Assembly: GCF_004770155.1 (NCBI RefSeq)
Contig: NZ_RQFA01000066.1
Coordinates: 186,001-250,000, forward strand
Direction of reading: 5' to 3'
DNA length: 64,000 nucleotides
Source: Leptospira gomenensis
GTDB lineage: Bacteria > Spirochaetota > Leptospiria > Leptospirales > Leptospiraceae
Within the stretch, counting starts at the first letter, position 1. Every line of letters starts with the position of its first letter. This document shows positions 1-13,329 of the stretch, one piece after another. Under the pieces are notes generated by a model. The model worked only from the letters and a program-made list of their open reading frames with translations. It searched no databases and was not told the DNA's origin. The translations under genes and the position numbers were made by a program.

Positions 1-162
1 ACCTTTTCCTCCTAGGACGATATCGTCGTTTAATACCCTGAGTTTTCCGAATTGAATTCGGTTGGGATCGAAGTACGAGCCGAAACTGAACGAATGTCTG
101 CTTTTGAGCCATCCGAAGTCCGCTTTTCCCCTGGTTCCTTGTGCGTGATAGATCGTTTCCAT
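1..162 (-). CDS. Pirin family protein, N-terminal fragment (cut by window edge)
   Basis: Reading leftwards from an ATG at 160-162 gives 54 codons without a stop, running off position 1. The peptide starts METIYHAQGTRGKADFGWLK and continues with SFSFGSYFDP and a G-x-LRVLNDD stretch. This is the classic N-terminus of pirin/YhhW-type cupins (H-a-DHGWLK.yHtFSF..YyDP....FG.LRVlNeD). A good ribosome-binding site, AAGGAG, lies 5-10 bases upstream of the ATG. Family members are cytoplasmic metal-binding bicupins; some show quercetin dioxygenase activity, others act as redox-sensing co-regulators. The metal-binding histidines and the C-terminal cupin are outside the window, so activity cannot be judged. 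Confidence 0.9.
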   Translation of the reverse strand, partial: METIYHAQGTRGKADFGWLKSRHSFSFGSYFDPNRIQFGKLRVLNDDIVLGGKG

Positions 163-225
163 GATTCTCCTTGTGCATTAGACGCGCCTACGAGAGAAGG
201 AGGATTCATTTTTTTGAATATGAAT

Positions 226-1371
226 TCAGAGAAATAAAAAACGGATCCATCCCGCGACGAAACCCAGAAAAAAACCGAGTACACTTCCGTTGATCCGGAT
301 CGATTCCAAAACGTTCCTAGTTTTCCATTCCAGATTTCTTCTCAAATCCTTCGGATCAAGACTCTGAAGACGTACGGTGATCTGTTTTCCAATATAACCG
401 GAAACTCCCTCGTCGATCCGCTTTTCCACGAACTCCAATACGGAACGAAGAGGGGTATATTCCTGCAGAGTGGATATTTCTCCGATCTCTTTAAGATGTG
501 TTTGGATTAATGCGACCAAAAGACGGCTCGCCTGTTCCTTTAAAAAACCGGTCAAAGAACGGACCGCTTTATCCCTTTGTTCCAAGGAAAGTTCGTTCCA
601 AGAGGAGATATAAGTTTCCGTGGAAGCGGCCATCAGATTGACCAACTTTTCGATCGTCTTTTCGTCCTTCGATTCGATCGCAAGCCCTTGTTTGACGTGA
701 GTTCCGTATTCTTTGAGTTTTTTTGGAAAATCGACTACTAGGTTCAACACGACCTGTGCGACTAAATTCATTTTTCCTAATATTTCCTGAAGAAGCGAAC
801 GGAATTCCTCCGTATCCGCGACGCGGATCATGGATTCGCCGATCAAAAGTTTGATCGTGTCCATGATTTCCTTTTGACGATTCAGCTCTTTGAGAAGAGC
901 GACGTCGGTTCCCGAAAATTCGTAATGAACTATGTAATCGACGATGTCTTCCTCCACCTTTTCGAAAAGGTTAAAAACCACTTCCCGCGTTTTTTCCTCG
1001 TTTCCGAAAGTCTCCGATAAAACGCGATACAAATCCTCCCTCGTGTCCGAGTCTTCCAGGACGGAACGGATTCTGGAACGGATCACTTCGTGATGTAACA
1101 GATCACCCGCCACCCAATTTCCTATTTCCGAAGCGAGAGTGGCGCTATCCTCTTCGATCGCTTTGTACGTTTTCCAGACGGCGAACCAATCACAAAGACC
1201 TCCGATCAAACCTCCTTCCAACGCCGAAAGAAGAATTTTGGACCAGACGGATTCAGTTCCCCAAAAAGAAACCGAAAGGATTCCGCTTCCGAAAAGGATC
1301 AGAAGAAGATGGGATAAAAGTTGTCTTCTCCTGTAAGGGGTTTTGGCGGAACCCGGGGAGGAAACCGGCAT
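226..1371 (-). CDS. DUF445 family membrane protein
   Basis: This 381-residue protein has an N-terminal membrane hairpin (about residues 17-55) containing [15 protein letters not shown], the hallmark of DUF445 (usually G-a-l-x-D-w-f-A-V). A long, charged, mostly helical middle follows, and the C-terminus ends in a hydrophobic segment (about 362-381). Length and architecture match the family, whose function is not known. Its ATG shares one base with the stop of the upstream 794-residue membrane protein (TGATG), so the two are translationally coupled. The pirin gene follows 63 bases downstream on the same strand. Family call is firm; role is unknown. Confidence 0.85.
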   Translation of the reverse strand: MPVSSPGSAKTPYRRRQLLSHLLLILFGSGILSVSFWGTESVWSKILLSALEGGLIGGLCDWFAVWKTYKAIEEDSATLASEIGNWVAGDLLHHEVIRSRIRSVLEDSDTREDLYRVLSETFGNEEKTREVVFNLFEKVEEDIVDYIVHYEFSGTDVALLKELNRQKEIMDTIKLLIGESMIRVADTEEFRSLLQEILGKMNLVAQVVLNLVVDFPKKLKEYGTHVKQGLAIESKDEKTIEKLVNLMAASTETYISSWNELSLEQRDKAVRSLTGFLKEQASRLLVALIQTHLKEIGEISTLQEYTPLRSVLEFVEKRIDEGVSGYIGKQITVRLQSLDPKDLRRNLEWKTRNVLESIRINGSVLGFFLGFVAGWIRFLFL

Positions 1372-3755
1372 CAGTTTTGAAGTTTCCTTCGATTCAAAAA
1401 CGTGGCTCCGAAAAACAGAATCGGGAGTAATAACTGGATCAAGGTGACGAAATATGATCGAATATCATAAAATACGAATGTATTTTCGGAGGACTTCGAG
1501 CAGAAATACGATTGTCCTTCCAAGGTCCGGTGAATCGTTTCCCCCGCGGCGGATTTCCAGAGCGGAAAAAATCCGGATCGGATCACGGTCGGAGAACAAA
1601 CCTCAGACGAACCGACCGTTTCGGAAACGTTTTTCCCGCTCGACGGAGAACTCCATACGATTCTGGAATTGTCCCAGAGATACGGATACACGGTCCCGTC
1701 CCCGATCGTTTCGGAAACCGAGGAGGCCTTTGGCGGGGCGTTTTTTTTCGACGATATTATCGACTTGGATCTCTGCGCTTCTTCGATCCGCGTTCTTTCG
1801 GCGTAAAACGCGTTCCATTCGTTTACGGTAAACGCACCGGAAAAGGATCCTTTGTCCGCCTCGTATTCTTGCGCCGTGACCGGAACCGGATGGATTGTAG
1901 AACGACCGGAATCGGATGTGAGAAGGAATTCCGACAGATCCTCCGCGGAAGGCGCTCCCTTTTCCGAAACGTCGTCGAACAGAAGGGCCGCCGGTTTTTC
2001 GGACAACACCTCCACTATCGGGCGTTCCAACTTCAATTTCCAAACGATCCATTCCCCTCGCTTTTCCCGTTCCTCGAAGAATTCGGGAGCGGCCGCGGCC
2101 AGACGATGCAGGGACTCGGATCGCAAAACCGCATACGAAACGCCCCGATCCCGAAGCAGACGGTAAAACAGACGTGCCAACTTCTCCTTTTCATAAACCG
2201 GATGAGTTCCTGCGGTTTTCTTTTTTTGGGTGTTGCGTTTAGGCCCTTGTGAAGGGAAAAGATTTACTATCTCCTCCGGAGTAGCGGGGAGGGAAAATTC
2301 ATAACGATTCTGTAATATTATATTTCTATGATATGACTTTCGGATCAAAACCGACATCCATCGAAAATCCCCGTCGGAATTTCCCGAAACCTCTTCCGAT
2401 GCGAAAAGCGCTCCGTCCGCGGTTTTCGAAAATATACGGCTCCATTCTTCCCGATCCTTCCATACTTCGGAGGGATTTTTCGATATGTTTTCCATCCCGG
2501 AAGGAGCTCCGGGAATCGCGACGATAAAGCGGAAGGTTCCGAGTAAAAACAGGATCAATCCCGCGATCAGTTTCCATTTTCCGGAAGGAAGGTTCTTGAG
2601 AAAAAAACGGGCGGTCACAAGCGCGGATAACGTAAGAAAAACGAGGGAAACGTTGAGGGCCGTATACCACTTTACGTGTAACCAAGGAAAGATCATCGCC
2701 AAAGAGGAATCCGTCGCCGTCCAGTAGAACAAAAGGGTTCCGAAGATCAAAAATCGGGAAATCGGTGGCAGAAGTTTCCGGATAAACAAAAGACGGATAC
2801 CCACCACAAAAAGTACCGGAAACAGAAGATGGATCCAATACTGCTCCCAAAACACCGCCTTCATCGCGTGAAAAAATGTTTCCGGTTTGGAAATGGAATC
2901 CGAAAATTCTTCGCCTAACAACGATAAGAGGCCGTTCACCGGAAACGATACGGGCGGATTCTGCAAAAACGGAATATACGCGAAATAATTCCACAAAATC
3001 GGAAACGCGAACACGAACGGCAGAAAAAAGATCAGTAGAATTTCCGGAATCGAAAATTCGTCCTTGTAAAACAGAAAATAAACTCCCAAAGAAATCACGT
3101 AAAACAGGGACATTTCGTAATGGGAATAAAATACGAGAGCCCCCGCGGTTAGATTTTTGGCGAACGAGGACAACTTTCCCGTATGCCGAAACTTCTCCAA
3201 ATAATACAACGCGAGAATCGAAAATCCCAAACCGAGACAAAAAGAAACCGAATTCTGAAAGACACCCACGATTCCCGCGCCGACGGTTCGATCGCCCGGA
3301 TACAAAAGGTAGAACAACAATCCTGTCAAAACCAGAAGCGCATTGCCCGGACTGAGATTGGTTTCGGTCAGAATATAAAATCCCAGTTTCAAAAAAGCAT
3401 AGGAAAATAAAAACAGAGTCAGAAGAATTCCGAAGTTAAACGAAACCTCGAGCGGAAGAAAAAACAATAAGAACGTATGAAAGAAGGAGACGAGAAAAAA
3501 GAAAAACGGGGATTGAAAGTAGAATGTGGGACTTCCTCCCTGCAAAAAACGATCGTAACCGGAGGAAAGAAAATTCCGAAACAGGATTTGGTAATCCTGA
3601 GCGATCAAAAATTGATTTTGCAATGAGACCGAATCGGGAACCCGATCCGAAATCAAAAAACGGAATTCAATCGTGAGAAAAAGAAATACGAGAAAGAAGA
3701 CGAGAGGTTTTCTCGCGGCATGAGGAATTTTCCATTTCCTCCGAAAGATTTGCAT
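1371..3755 (-). CDS. Large multi-pass membrane protein of unknown function
   Basis: The 794-residue protein has many hydrophobic segments in roughly the first 410 residues (about 10-12 predicted by eye), a soluble region rich in Ser, Glu and Arg (about 410-765), and one last membrane span near 770-787 followed by a basic tail. Such a layout, many spans then a large extracytoplasmic domain, is seen in GT-C-like and YfhO/PTPS-related membrane proteins. The stretch [17 protein letters not shown] near residue 70 loosely resembles the first-loop motif of PTPS-related proteins, but I see no decisive catalytic signature. It ends overlapping the DUF445 start. No clear ribosome-binding site precedes the ATG. 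Function is left open; a role in envelope glycan or lipid assembly is only a guess. Confidence 0.6.
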   Translation of the reverse strand: MQIFRRKWKIPHAARKPLVFFLVFLFLTIEFRFLISDRVPDSVSLQNQFLIAQDYQILFRNFLSSGYDRFLQGGSPTFYFQSPFFFFLVSFFHTFLLFFLPLEVSFNFGILLTLFLFSYAFLKLGFYILTETNLSPGNALLVLTGLLFYLLYPGDRTVGAGIVGVFQNSVSFCLGLGFSILALYYLEKFRHTGKLSSFAKNLTAGALVFYSHYEMSLFYVISLGVYFLFYKDEFSIPEILLIFFLPFVFAFPILWNYFAYIPFLQNPPVSFPVNGLLSLLGEEFSDSISKPETFFHAMKAVFWEQYWIHLLFPVLFVVGIRLLFIRKLLPPISRFLIFGTLLFYWTATDSSLAMIFPWLHVKWYTALNVSLVFLTLSALVTARFFLKNLPSGKWKLIAGLILFLLGTFRFIVAIPGAPSGMENISKNPSEVWKDREEWSRIFSKTADGALFASEEVSGNSDGDFRWMSVLIRKSYHRNIILQNRYEFSLPATPEEIVNLFPSQGPKRNTQKKKTAGTHPVYEKEKLARLFYRLLRDRGVSYAVLRSESLHRLAAAAPEFFEEREKRGEWIVWKLKLERPIVEVLSEKPAALLFDDVSEKGAPSAEDLSEFLLTSDSGRSTIHPVPVTAQEYEADKGSFSGAFTVNEWNAFYAERTRIEEAQRSKSIISSKKNAPPKASSVSETIGDGTVYPYLWDNSRIVWSSPSSGKNVSETVGSSEVCSPTVIRSGFFPLWKSAAGETIHRTLEGQSYFCSKSSENTFVFYDIRSYFVTLIQLLLPILFFGATFLNRRKLQN

Positions 3756-3839
3756 GGGATGATAGTTTTAGGAAAGCCGGTTTTCTGACAAGCAAAACGA
3801 ATCCGACCGATTCGGCTTTCCGAGGATCGGAGAAAAATT

Positions 3840-3974
3840 CTATTCTTCCCTTGCGTTTTCCTCTACGTATTTCCTAAATTCCGCTTCCGACATCTTATCC
3901 GCATACAGGGGATATAAGGCTGCGATCAATTCTTCTAAGGTGGGGAATTTTGCTCCGTCCAGTTTGTAAGCCAT
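3840..3974 (-). CDS. Small acidic hypothetical protein (44 aa)
   Basis: A 44-residue protein starting MAYKLDGAKFPTLEELIAAL and ending in an acidic, helical tail with EFRKYVEENAREE. I chose the internal ATG at 3974 because AAGGAG sits 6 bases upstream of it. The same frame stays open further upstream (to 4079), but that extension would run to 24 bases from the phosphatase gene without a ribosome-binding site. It lies between the phosphatase and the 794-residue membrane protein on the same strand, so co-transcription is likely. I recognise no family. Confidence 0.6.
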   Translation of the reverse strand: MAYKLDGAKFPTLEELIAALYPLYADKMSEAEFRKYVEENAREE

Positions 3975-4097
3975 ACGCGACTCCTTGAACTCTACCGAAT
4001 CTAAAAACAAAACCGGACGACCGATGACTTCCGATCGATTCTGCTTCGATTGCCATGATTTTGAAAGCGTCTTTTCCATAAATCCAAAAACTCGGGT

Positions 4098-6194
4098 TCA
4101 TCCGGAATTTGATCGTTCGATCGCAAGTAAGGTGATATCGTCCTTTTTAAAATCGGGCAGTCCCAAGGAATCGGCGAGTTCGGTCAAAGTATCGCAGATC
4201 GTTTGCAAACTTTCTTGGGATTGAGTTTCTATCGTTCGTTCGATCGAAAAATTCTCGTATTCGCTTTCCGAAAAAATGAATCGATCCGGCAAACCGTCCG
4301 TGAAGAAAAACATTCGAAATTCGGAGGAAAGAGTTTCGACCGTCTCTTCGTAACGATGATTCGGAATCATACCGGCATACGGTCCAATCCTTTGTACGGT
4401 TTTGGCTTCTCCGTTTTGAAACAAAATACAGGGAGGATTTCCCGCGTTCGAAATTCGAATTCGATTTTCCTGAAGATCCAAATCGGCGATCATCCCGGAA
4501 AAAAAAGGACTCATGTCCCCTACACGCGCAGAGAATCGTTCGGACAAAGCCGTGAGAAGATCTCCGGGAGAAAGTTCGGGATCGAAGATGGAATCGTATT
4601 CACTTTGAATTACGACCGTTACGAGAGAAGCCTGCACCCCGTGACCGATCGCGTCGGCGAGAAATATCCGTATACGTTGTGGTCCGATGCTGCGAACCAC
4701 GTAAAAGTCCCCGCCGACCTGTGAGATCGGTCGATACGCGGTGTGGATTCCGATTCGATTTTTTACGAGGAATTCGTTTTCAGGAAGTTCCAGCAAATCG
4801 ATCTGCAGTTTTCCCGCGATCGTAAGATCCTCCTCGATGGAGCGTAACGCGTCCTTCAGTCGTAACGTCCTTTCCTCCACCATTCGCTCCAAATTTCTGG
4901 AAAGTTCCAAAAGCCTCTGCATGTTTTTGGAATTCCGCACCGACAAGGAAACCGACTGCGCCGCAAGAAATACGAAGGTTCCGACCGAAGAATAATAACC
5001 CGTTTCCACGAAGTAATTTACGTAGAGAAGATCATTGATCATCGCCAAATAGATGAAAACGAAACCCGCGAGAAGAATCCTGGAGCCTTCCCGTTTTTTG
5101 TATGCGGCCCGAATGAGGGTGATCAAACCCAAACTCCCCGCCACGAACGCGTTTAGATAATACAAGGGGATCGTATGTGTGAAGATCCGCATCGGAAAAA
5201 AAACCACTACACCCGAAGCGATCAGCGAAATCCACCAAAGTACGTCCACGAAAACACGTTTCAAATCCCTCGGATAAAGGGAAATTACGTAGTTCAGAAA
5301 AACGGGCACGGAAAGATAAAACGTCAAATATTCGGTTCTAAGAATATTCTCATAATTGAATATTTCCGTATATTCCAGAACGACCCTGTTTCCGGCGACG
5401 ACGGAACGAATTCCCATCAAAAGGCAAAACAGACCGAAATAAAGCGACTGAGTTTCCTTTTTCCTCATGAGATAAAAGATAAGATGAAGAACGGACATGA
5501 CCAGAAGCCCGCCCGCCAAAAAACAATCGGCGCGCAACGAACGATTCCAACGGTCTCTGACCGTCTCGGATTTTCCCAGGAATATCGGAGACCAAAACCC
5601 CCCGAGCCGAAGATCTTCATTCGCGATTTGTAATACGATTCCGATTTTTTTTCCGGAAGGTTGAAATTCCAAAAAACGCGGCCTGATTCCCTCCTCTACG
5701 CGCAAAACCCTACCCTCTTTGTCCCGAACGATTTCTCCGGAAACGGAAACGAGTTTATCGTCCAAAAACAATTCGTACGCGGAACTCTGATCCGGAAGAA
5801 TCAACCCCAAAGGACCGGAAATTTCCGGAAGTTTTACGTCGAGGACGTAACTTCCGAATCCTTTTCCCTTTCTGGAATCCCCGTTCCAAGTGGAAGGAAC
5901 GTATACGATCTCGGAAACCCCGCCTTCGTTTTCGTCAGGATGCGGTTGTGAAAAATATTTCCAACGTCCCCAATAAAAAGTCCATTCCCCGCGCAAAACC
6001 AAACCGTCCCGGTCGAAATTCCAGGAAGAGGCGTCTAAAACTCCGGACTCCGCGATCGGCGCCCGATTTTCGGAGCAAGAACATAAGAATAGTATAATAT
6101 ACGAAAGAATCAGACTTCGTAAAGACCGTCGTTTTTTTCCGCGACCGTCCGTTCGGGTGTTCGCCGATTTAGCCTTCGAATCCTTTCCAAACAT
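4098..6194 (-). CDS. 7TM-DISM receptor with SpoIIE-type PP2C phosphatase domain
   Basis: This 698-residue sensor has a basic N-terminus and a hydrophobic stretch ending LFLCSCSEN, a possible spirochaetal lipobox (Cys38 or Cys40). An extracytoplasmic beta-rich domain (about 45-195; RGEWTFYWGRW resembles the DISMED fold) follows, then seven membrane spans (about 200-410), a coiled coil (about 415-455), and a SpoIIE/RsbU-like serine phosphatase domain (about 470-690). In the last, VGGDFYVV, LADAIGHGVQASL and FFTDGLPDRF carry the metal-binding aspartates. Such proteins dephosphorylate anti-sigma-factor antagonists in partner-switching pathways; no partner is encoded nearby. No Shine-Dalgarno sequence is evident before the chosen ATG, so the exact start is uncertain. 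Confidence 0.85.
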   Translation of the reverse strand: MFGKDSKAKSANTRTDGRGKKRRSLRSLILSYIILFLCSCSENRAPIAESGVLDASSWNFDRDGLVLRGEWTFYWGRWKYFSQPHPDENEGGVSEIVYVPSTWNGDSRKGKGFGSYVLDVKLPEISGPLGLILPDQSSAYELFLDDKLVSVSGEIVRDKEGRVLRVEEGIRPRFLEFQPSGKKIGIVLQIANEDLRLGGFWSPIFLGKSETVRDRWNRSLRADCFLAGGLLVMSVLHLIFYLMRKKETQSLYFGLFCLLMGIRSVVAGNRVVLEYTEIFNYENILRTEYLTFYLSVPVFLNYVISLYPRDLKRVFVDVLWWISLIASGVVVFFPMRIFTHTIPLYYLNAFVAGSLGLITLIRAAYKKREGSRILLAGFVFIYLAMINDLLYVNYFVETGYYSSVGTFVFLAAQSVSLSVRNSKNMQRLLELSRNLERMVEERTLRLKDALRSIEEDLTIAGKLQIDLLELPENEFLVKNRIGIHTAYRPISQVGGDFYVVRSIGPQRIRIFLADAIGHGVQASLVTVVIQSEYDSIFDPELSPGDLLTALSERFSARVGDMSPFFSGMIADLDLQENRIRISNAGNPPCILFQNGEAKTVQRIGPYAGMIPNHRYEETVETLSSEFRMFFFTDGLPDRFIFSESEYENFSIERTIETQSQESLQTICDTLTELADSLGLPDFKKDDITLLAIERSNSG

Positions 6195-6420
6195 AGAAGA
6201 AAGAGCATGCGGGATCGGTTTTCCGCATTCAATCCTTTTCGTTTTTTACCCGGTAAAATCGAACTGGATCGACCGGGGCCTCCTTTTTTTCGGAAATTTT
6301 CCTCGTGAAATCGGATTATTATCCTTAATTTTAGATTAATATCCAATATAACGAATTTTTTGTTGACTATAACGCAAAAGTTCGTATCCCTGGTTAAAAA
6401 TTTCTCAAAAGGAGAACGGA

Positions 6421-8265
6421 ATGAAAAACACCATGACGAAACCTATCTGGGGCGGAATTCTCCTTTGTTCGATTTCATTCGGTTTGTTTTCGCAGGACAT
6501 AAAGAAGGACAAAACTCGGAACGAAGTTCCTAAAAAAGAAACTCCCGTCATCAACTTGGATCCTCCTTCCGACGTCACCTACGAGGAACAGCCCAACGAC
6601 GGAAAGGGAATTCCAGAGATTCAACAGGAGTTGGCGAAAGAGGAACCCTACAAAAGTCCGTATAAGGGTAAGTTACCGGGCGAATTTATGAAATCGATGT
6701 TACTCGCTCCCGATCATCAGGACGCGATCCGTAAAGCGGAACGTCTTTGGTTGGGGGATATTTTTCGAGTTGGATTCCAAATTCGTCCGAGATTCGATTA
6801 CAGCCACAACGCCGATTTCGACAAACGCACGCAAGACGATCGGAATTTCGCGACTCAAAACTCTCAGGTTTCCTTTATCGTAGATCCGAATCCATACGTG
6901 GCCGCCAAAGTCACGATTCAGGATGTTCGTGTTTTCGGAGGGGAACAATCCAGAAAGGACGGGCAACTCGGTTATCTCGGACTTTCCAACTCCGCCGGAG
7001 TCGAACTCAATTCCACGCCGACGGCGAACAACTCCTACAGCATCAAAAACAACACGGATCTTCGGGAGGGTTTTATTCAGCTCAAAAATTTCGCGGAAGG
7101 GTTCGAGTTGTATCTAGGAAGACAGATCTTCGGTTTCGGAGACAACCGTTATGTCGGCGGTAGAAACGACGGTCAAACGGGAAACTCTTTCGACGGCGCC
7201 CGTTTGAAATACACGTCTAAACATTTCAATTCGGAAGCGTTCACTTCGATCATCGCGGAGGACAGTAACGCGGGAAGCGGCAACAATACCGCAAACGGAG
7301 TAAAACGCGGATCGGTGAACGACACATATCTATCAGGATTGTATAATACTCTAAAGTTCGAAGATTTCCTGATCGATCTCTATTATTTCAACGTGGATCG
7401 TAAATGGGAACAAGGACCCAATCCCAAAACGAGTTTAGACCGGACCAGACAAAGGGACGACTTGAACACCGTTGGTTTCAGACTTTCCAACAGAACGGAT
7501 AACAACCGTTTGCCGAAAACAAAATCCTGGGATTGGACGTTGGAAGCGTCCTGGCAGTTCGGACACAACGGACAAAGGGTCAACGCCGGTTGGGACCCCC
7601 TTCAACAAACCGTAAACGGAAAACCGAACGGTCAAAGGATTTATACGGAAAACGTGGAATACGATTCCCGATTTTTCATAGCACAAACGGGATACACGTT
7701 CTTCGACAGGTTTCGCGTCGGAATCCAATATTCCTTCGGATCGGGCGATCCGAACAGGACCGACAACAAAGTGGCTACTTACGACGCTTCTTTTGCGACG
7801 AGATCGGGGGGATTTCCCTATTTCGATTCCGGCAACGGCCTAGCGAACGCGACCTTTTGGTCCAACACGAAATCGAAATCGATCCATCTTATGTATAACA
7901 CCGAGAAATACGGAAGATTCATCTTCGTGGCTTACGACGTGCAGAAAGCCTCGGAAAACGATGCTTGGTATTCCTCCGGAGGAACGGCTAACACTGGTTT
8001 AACGACCGAAAACGTAAGCGGAGCCGCTTACGGAGGATACAAACGCGGAGAAAGAGGGGGGAAACGGTTGTTTTACGAATTCGATTTCGTATATCAATAT
8101 TATCTTAAGGACTACGTCTCCATCTGGACGGGAGGCTCTTATCTGCTCGCGGGAGATTCGGTTCGAAATGCGCGCGTAAATCCTTGGGCCGCCAACCCGA
8201 ACGATAGATATACTCTGGACAACAAAGCATACAGCTTCTTTTTGTTCGTCCAGTTTGCGATGTGA
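6421..8265 (+). CDS. Outer-membrane beta-barrel porin, alginate-export family
   Basis: The 614-residue protein begins with a signal peptide (MKNTMTKP then a hydrophobic core, probably cut after LFSQ). A Pro/Lys/Glu-rich linker follows to about residue 85, then a long series of alternating beta strands rich in Tyr, Phe, Asn and Gly, ending FFLFVQFAM with the terminal aromatic/hydrophobic pattern of an outer-membrane barrel. The barrel resembles the alginate_exp family ([18 protein letters not shown] is typical). A strong AAAGGAG precedes the ATG. The next gene, a sulfate-binding protein, begins only 31 bases after its stop, so this porin probably lets sulfate or sulfur compounds through the outer membrane rather than exporting alginate; that substrate is inferred from context alone. 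Confidence 0.85.
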   Translation: MKNTMTKPIWGGILLCSISFGLFSQDIKKDKTRNEVPKKETPVINLDPPSDVTYEEQPNDGKGIPEIQQELAKEEPYKSPYKGKLPGEFMKSMLLAPDHQDAIRKAERLWLGDIFRVGFQIRPRFDYSHNADFDKRTQDDRNFATQNSQVSFIVDPNPYVAAKVTIQDVRVFGGEQSRKDGQLGYLGLSNSAGVELNSTPTANNSYSIKNNTDLREGFIQLKNFAEGFELYLGRQIFGFGDNRYVGGRNDGQTGNSFDGARLKYTSKHFNSEAFTSIIAEDSNAGSGNNTANGVKRGSVNDTYLSGLYNTLKFEDFLIDLYYFNVDRKWEQGPNPKTSLDRTRQRDDLNTVGFRLSNRTDNNRLPKTKSWDWTLEASWQFGHNGQRVNAGWDPLQQTVNGKPNGQRIYTENVEYDSRFFIAQTGYTFFDRFRVGIQYSFGSGDPNRTDNKVATYDASFATRSGGFPYFDSGNGLANATFWSNTKSKSIHLMYNTEKYGRFIFVAYDVQKASENDAWYSSGGTANTGLTTENVSGAAYGGYKRGERGGKRLFYEFDFVYQYYLKDYVSIWTGGSYLLAGDSVRNARVNPWAANPNDRYTLDNKAYSFFLFVQFAM

Positions 8266-8296
8266 TTTTACAAAAATTGGAAGTCAGGTACATTTT

Positions 8297-9301
<1,005 letters not shown>

Positions 9302-9313
9302 AGACATACGAAC

Positions 9314-9360
9314 ACTCTGAGGTATTGCCTAATTCTACAAGATACCTTAGAGTTTCTTTT
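9314..9360 (+). terminator. Probable intrinsic terminator after the first sulfate-binding protein
   Basis: Arms ACTCTGAGGTAT (9314-9325) and ATACCTTAGAGT (9342-9353) pair at 11 of 12 positions around a 16-base loop and are followed directly by a T-rich tail (TTTCTTTT). It lies 12 bases after the stop of the first binding-protein gene and 180 bases before the second, so it probably separates porin-sbp1 from sbp2-cysTWA, fully or partly. Confidence 0.65.
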
Positions 9361-9442
9361 CAAAAGATCGTTTGAATTAAATTCAATAGAATCGCGAGGC
9401 ATTTTCATCCAAACGAAAAAGGCGAAAAAGCTGACAAAATTC

Positions 9443-9501
9443 TTGACTTTCGAACAGCATTTTCGATTCTTTGATAGAAATATCTAATAAATTAGATATT
9501 T
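9443..9501 (+). promoter_or_regulatory. Putative promoter and 24-bp palindromic operator of the sulfate permease operon
   Basis: A perfect inverted repeat, AAATATCTAAT-AA-ATTAGATATTT, occupies 9478-9501 (11-bp arms, AA centre), 38 bases before the start codon of the second binding-protein gene. Just upstream are TTGACT (9443-9448) and TTGATA (9471-9476), either of which could be a -35 box; TAGATA at 9493-9498, inside the palindrome, is spaced 16 bases from TTGATA. A palindrome overlapping the core promoter is typical of a dimeric repressor site. The regulator is not identified; a sulfur-responsive factor is inferred from the genes downstream. Confidence 0.45.
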
Positions 9502-9539
9502 ATTCACTTTACTGTAGATTCTTTCGAAGGAATGCCCGA

Positions 9540-10559
<1,020 letters not shown>

Positions 10560-10574
10560 AACTTATATAATATA

Positions 10575-11407
<833 letters not shown>

Positions 11408-11411
<4 letters not shown>

Positions 11412-12247
11412 AACAGGAATCGACGGCCGTGCGTATCCTGTTAGTCGGGGCGGTCCTATTTTTTACGGGATTAATCCTTATTCTTCCCATCTATACGGTG
11501 TTATACGAAGCGTTCTCCAAAGGACTGGAAGTTTATTGGGAAGGGATCAGCGAACCTGATACCGTATCTGCTTTAAAACTCACCCTAACTGTGGTTGTGA
11601 TAGCCGTTCCTCTCAATACGATTTTCGGGGTAGTCTCGGCGTTTTCGATCACACGTTTCGAGTTTCCGGGAAAAAGTTGGTTATTAACCGTCATCGATTC
11701 CCCGTTTTCCGTTTCTCCGGTTATCTCCGGTCTTATCTTTATCCTTCTTTTCGGAAGACAGGGTTGGTTCGGTCCTTGGCTGGAACAAATGGATCTTAAG
11801 ATCGTATTCAACACTCCCGGACTCGTAATCGCGACCGTGTTCATCACCCTTCCCTTCGTATCCAGAGAACTGATTCCTCTTATGGAATCGCAAGGATTGG
11901 AAGAGGAGGAAGCCGGACTTTTACTGGGCGCGTCCCCTCTTCAGGTTTTTTTAAGGATCGTAGTCCCCGGAATCAAATACGGTTTGTTATACGGAATCAT
12001 CTTATGCAACGCAAGAGCCATGGGAGAATTCGGAGCTGTCTCCGTTTTATCCGGACATATCCGCGGACAAACGAACACTCTTCCTCTACAAATAGAAGTT
12101 TTGTATAACGAATATAATTCCGTGGCCGCTTTCTCCGCGGCGTCGTTACTCGTATTCTTATCCTTGATCACTCTCGTAGCGAAACAAATTTTAGAGCGTA
12201 AGATCAAAACGGCGAAAAAGGAAGAATCACTCCAAGATGAGGTTTAA
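11408..12247 (+). CDS. cysW: Sulfate ABC transporter permease CysW
   Basis: The 279-residue partner permease has about six membrane spans, the characteristic [20 protein letters not shown] segment, and an EAA loop with [38 protein letters not shown] near the C-terminal third is diagnostic of CysW. The start overlaps cysT; the stop is two bases before cysA. It acts as a heterodimer with CysT in the inner membrane. Confidence 0.93.
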
Positions 12248-12249
12248 TC

Positions 12250-13320
12250 ATGGGAATCGAAATTAAGGACGTAACCAAACGATTCGGCAACTTCACCGCG
12301 ATCGAAAATCTTTCGCTCGAAGTACCTTCCGGAGATTTGGTCGCCTTGCTCGGTCCTTCCGGATCGGGGAAAACCACTTTGTTGAGAATCATAGCGGGGC
12401 TCGAAGACGCGGATTCCGGTCAGGTTATCTTCGAAGGAAACGAAGTGGGGAAAAAGAACGCAAAGGATCGAGGAGTCGGCTTCGTCTTTCAACATTACGC
12501 CCTTTTCCGACATATGACGATTTTCGAAAATATAGCTTTCGGTCTTAAAGTGAGGAAACGTTCCGAAAGACCTGACAAACACGCGATACGGGAAAAGGTG
12601 ATGAACCTTTTAAAATTAGTGCAGCTCGAAAATTTCCACGCACGATATCCGGCCGAATTATCCGGAGGACAAAGGCAAAGAGTGGCCCTGGCGAGAGCAC
12701 TCGCGATAGAACCTCGTTTTTTATTGTTAGACGAACCCTTCGGAGCGTTAGACGCTAAGGTACGAAAAGAGTTGAGAAACTGGCTGCGAAGACTTCACGA
12801 CGAAATCCACATCACGAGCGTGTTCGTAACCCACGATCAGGAAGAAGCCTTGGAAGTATCGGATAAAGTCGTAATATTACGTTCCGGTAAAATAGAACAG
12901 GTCGGAACCCCCGACGAAGTCTACAATCATCCGAAAAATTCCTTCGTCTTCCACTTCTTAGGGGATGTGAATCTGTTTCACGGAAGGGTCCAAGGTGGAC
13001 AAACCCAACTCGGCGAAATTAAAGTGGATACGCCCGAACATTCGGAAGTGGAAAACGCGTCCGCAGTCGGTTATGTCCGTCCGTACGACGTGGAAATACT
13101 TAGGGAACCCGTTGAAGCGCAGACGATTCCCGCGGAAATCCAATACATCCATTCCACAGGAAGAACCGTAAAGATAGATCTCAAACGATTGGACACTGGA
13201 TCGATTCTCGAATCACAGTTGAACTCTACGGAGTTTCAAACCTTAAACCTTCTTCCCGGGGAAACCGTTTACATTCGGTTTAAAAAAGTGAAAGTTTATG
13301 TGGAAGATTATACGATCTAA
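12250..13320 (+). CDS. cysA: Sulfate/thiosulfate import ATP-binding protein CysA
   Basis: The 356-residue ABC ATPase has Walker [10 protein letters not shown] near residue 38, a Q-loop in [13 protein letters not shown], signature [15 protein letters not shown], Walker [12 protein letters not shown] and switch histidine VTHDQEEA. The C-terminal third (about 240-356) is the TOBE-like regulatory region found in CysA. It energises CysTW from the cytoplasmic face. The pdxH gene begins nine bases after the stop, so it is probably in the same transcript. Confidence 0.93.
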   Translation: MGIEIKDVTKRFGNFTAIENLSLEVPSGDLVALLGPSGSGKTTLLRIIAGLEDADSGQVIFEGNEVGKKNAKDRGVGFVFQHYALFRHMTIFENIAFGLKVRKRSERPDKHAIREKVMNLLKLVQLENFHARYPAELSGGQRQRVALARALAIEPRFLLLDEPFGALDAKVRKELRNWLRRLHDEIHITSVFVTHDQEEALEVSDKVVILRSGKIEQVGTPDEVYNHPKNSFVFHFLGDVNLFHGRVQGGQTQLGEIKVDTPEHSEVENASAVGYVRPYDVEILREPVEAQTIPAEIQYIHSTGRTVKIDLKRLDTGSILESQLNSTEFQTLNLLPGETVYIRFKKVKVYVEDYTI

Positions 13321-13329
13321 ATAATAGAT

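Noticed and set aside
1512..3355. Long open frames on both strands (for example 1512-2252 plus, 2326-3240 minus) across the 794-residue membrane protein
   Set aside because: They lie antisense to, or in another frame of, a clear coding region, have Arg/Ser/Phe-skewed composition and no ribosome-binding sites or domains.
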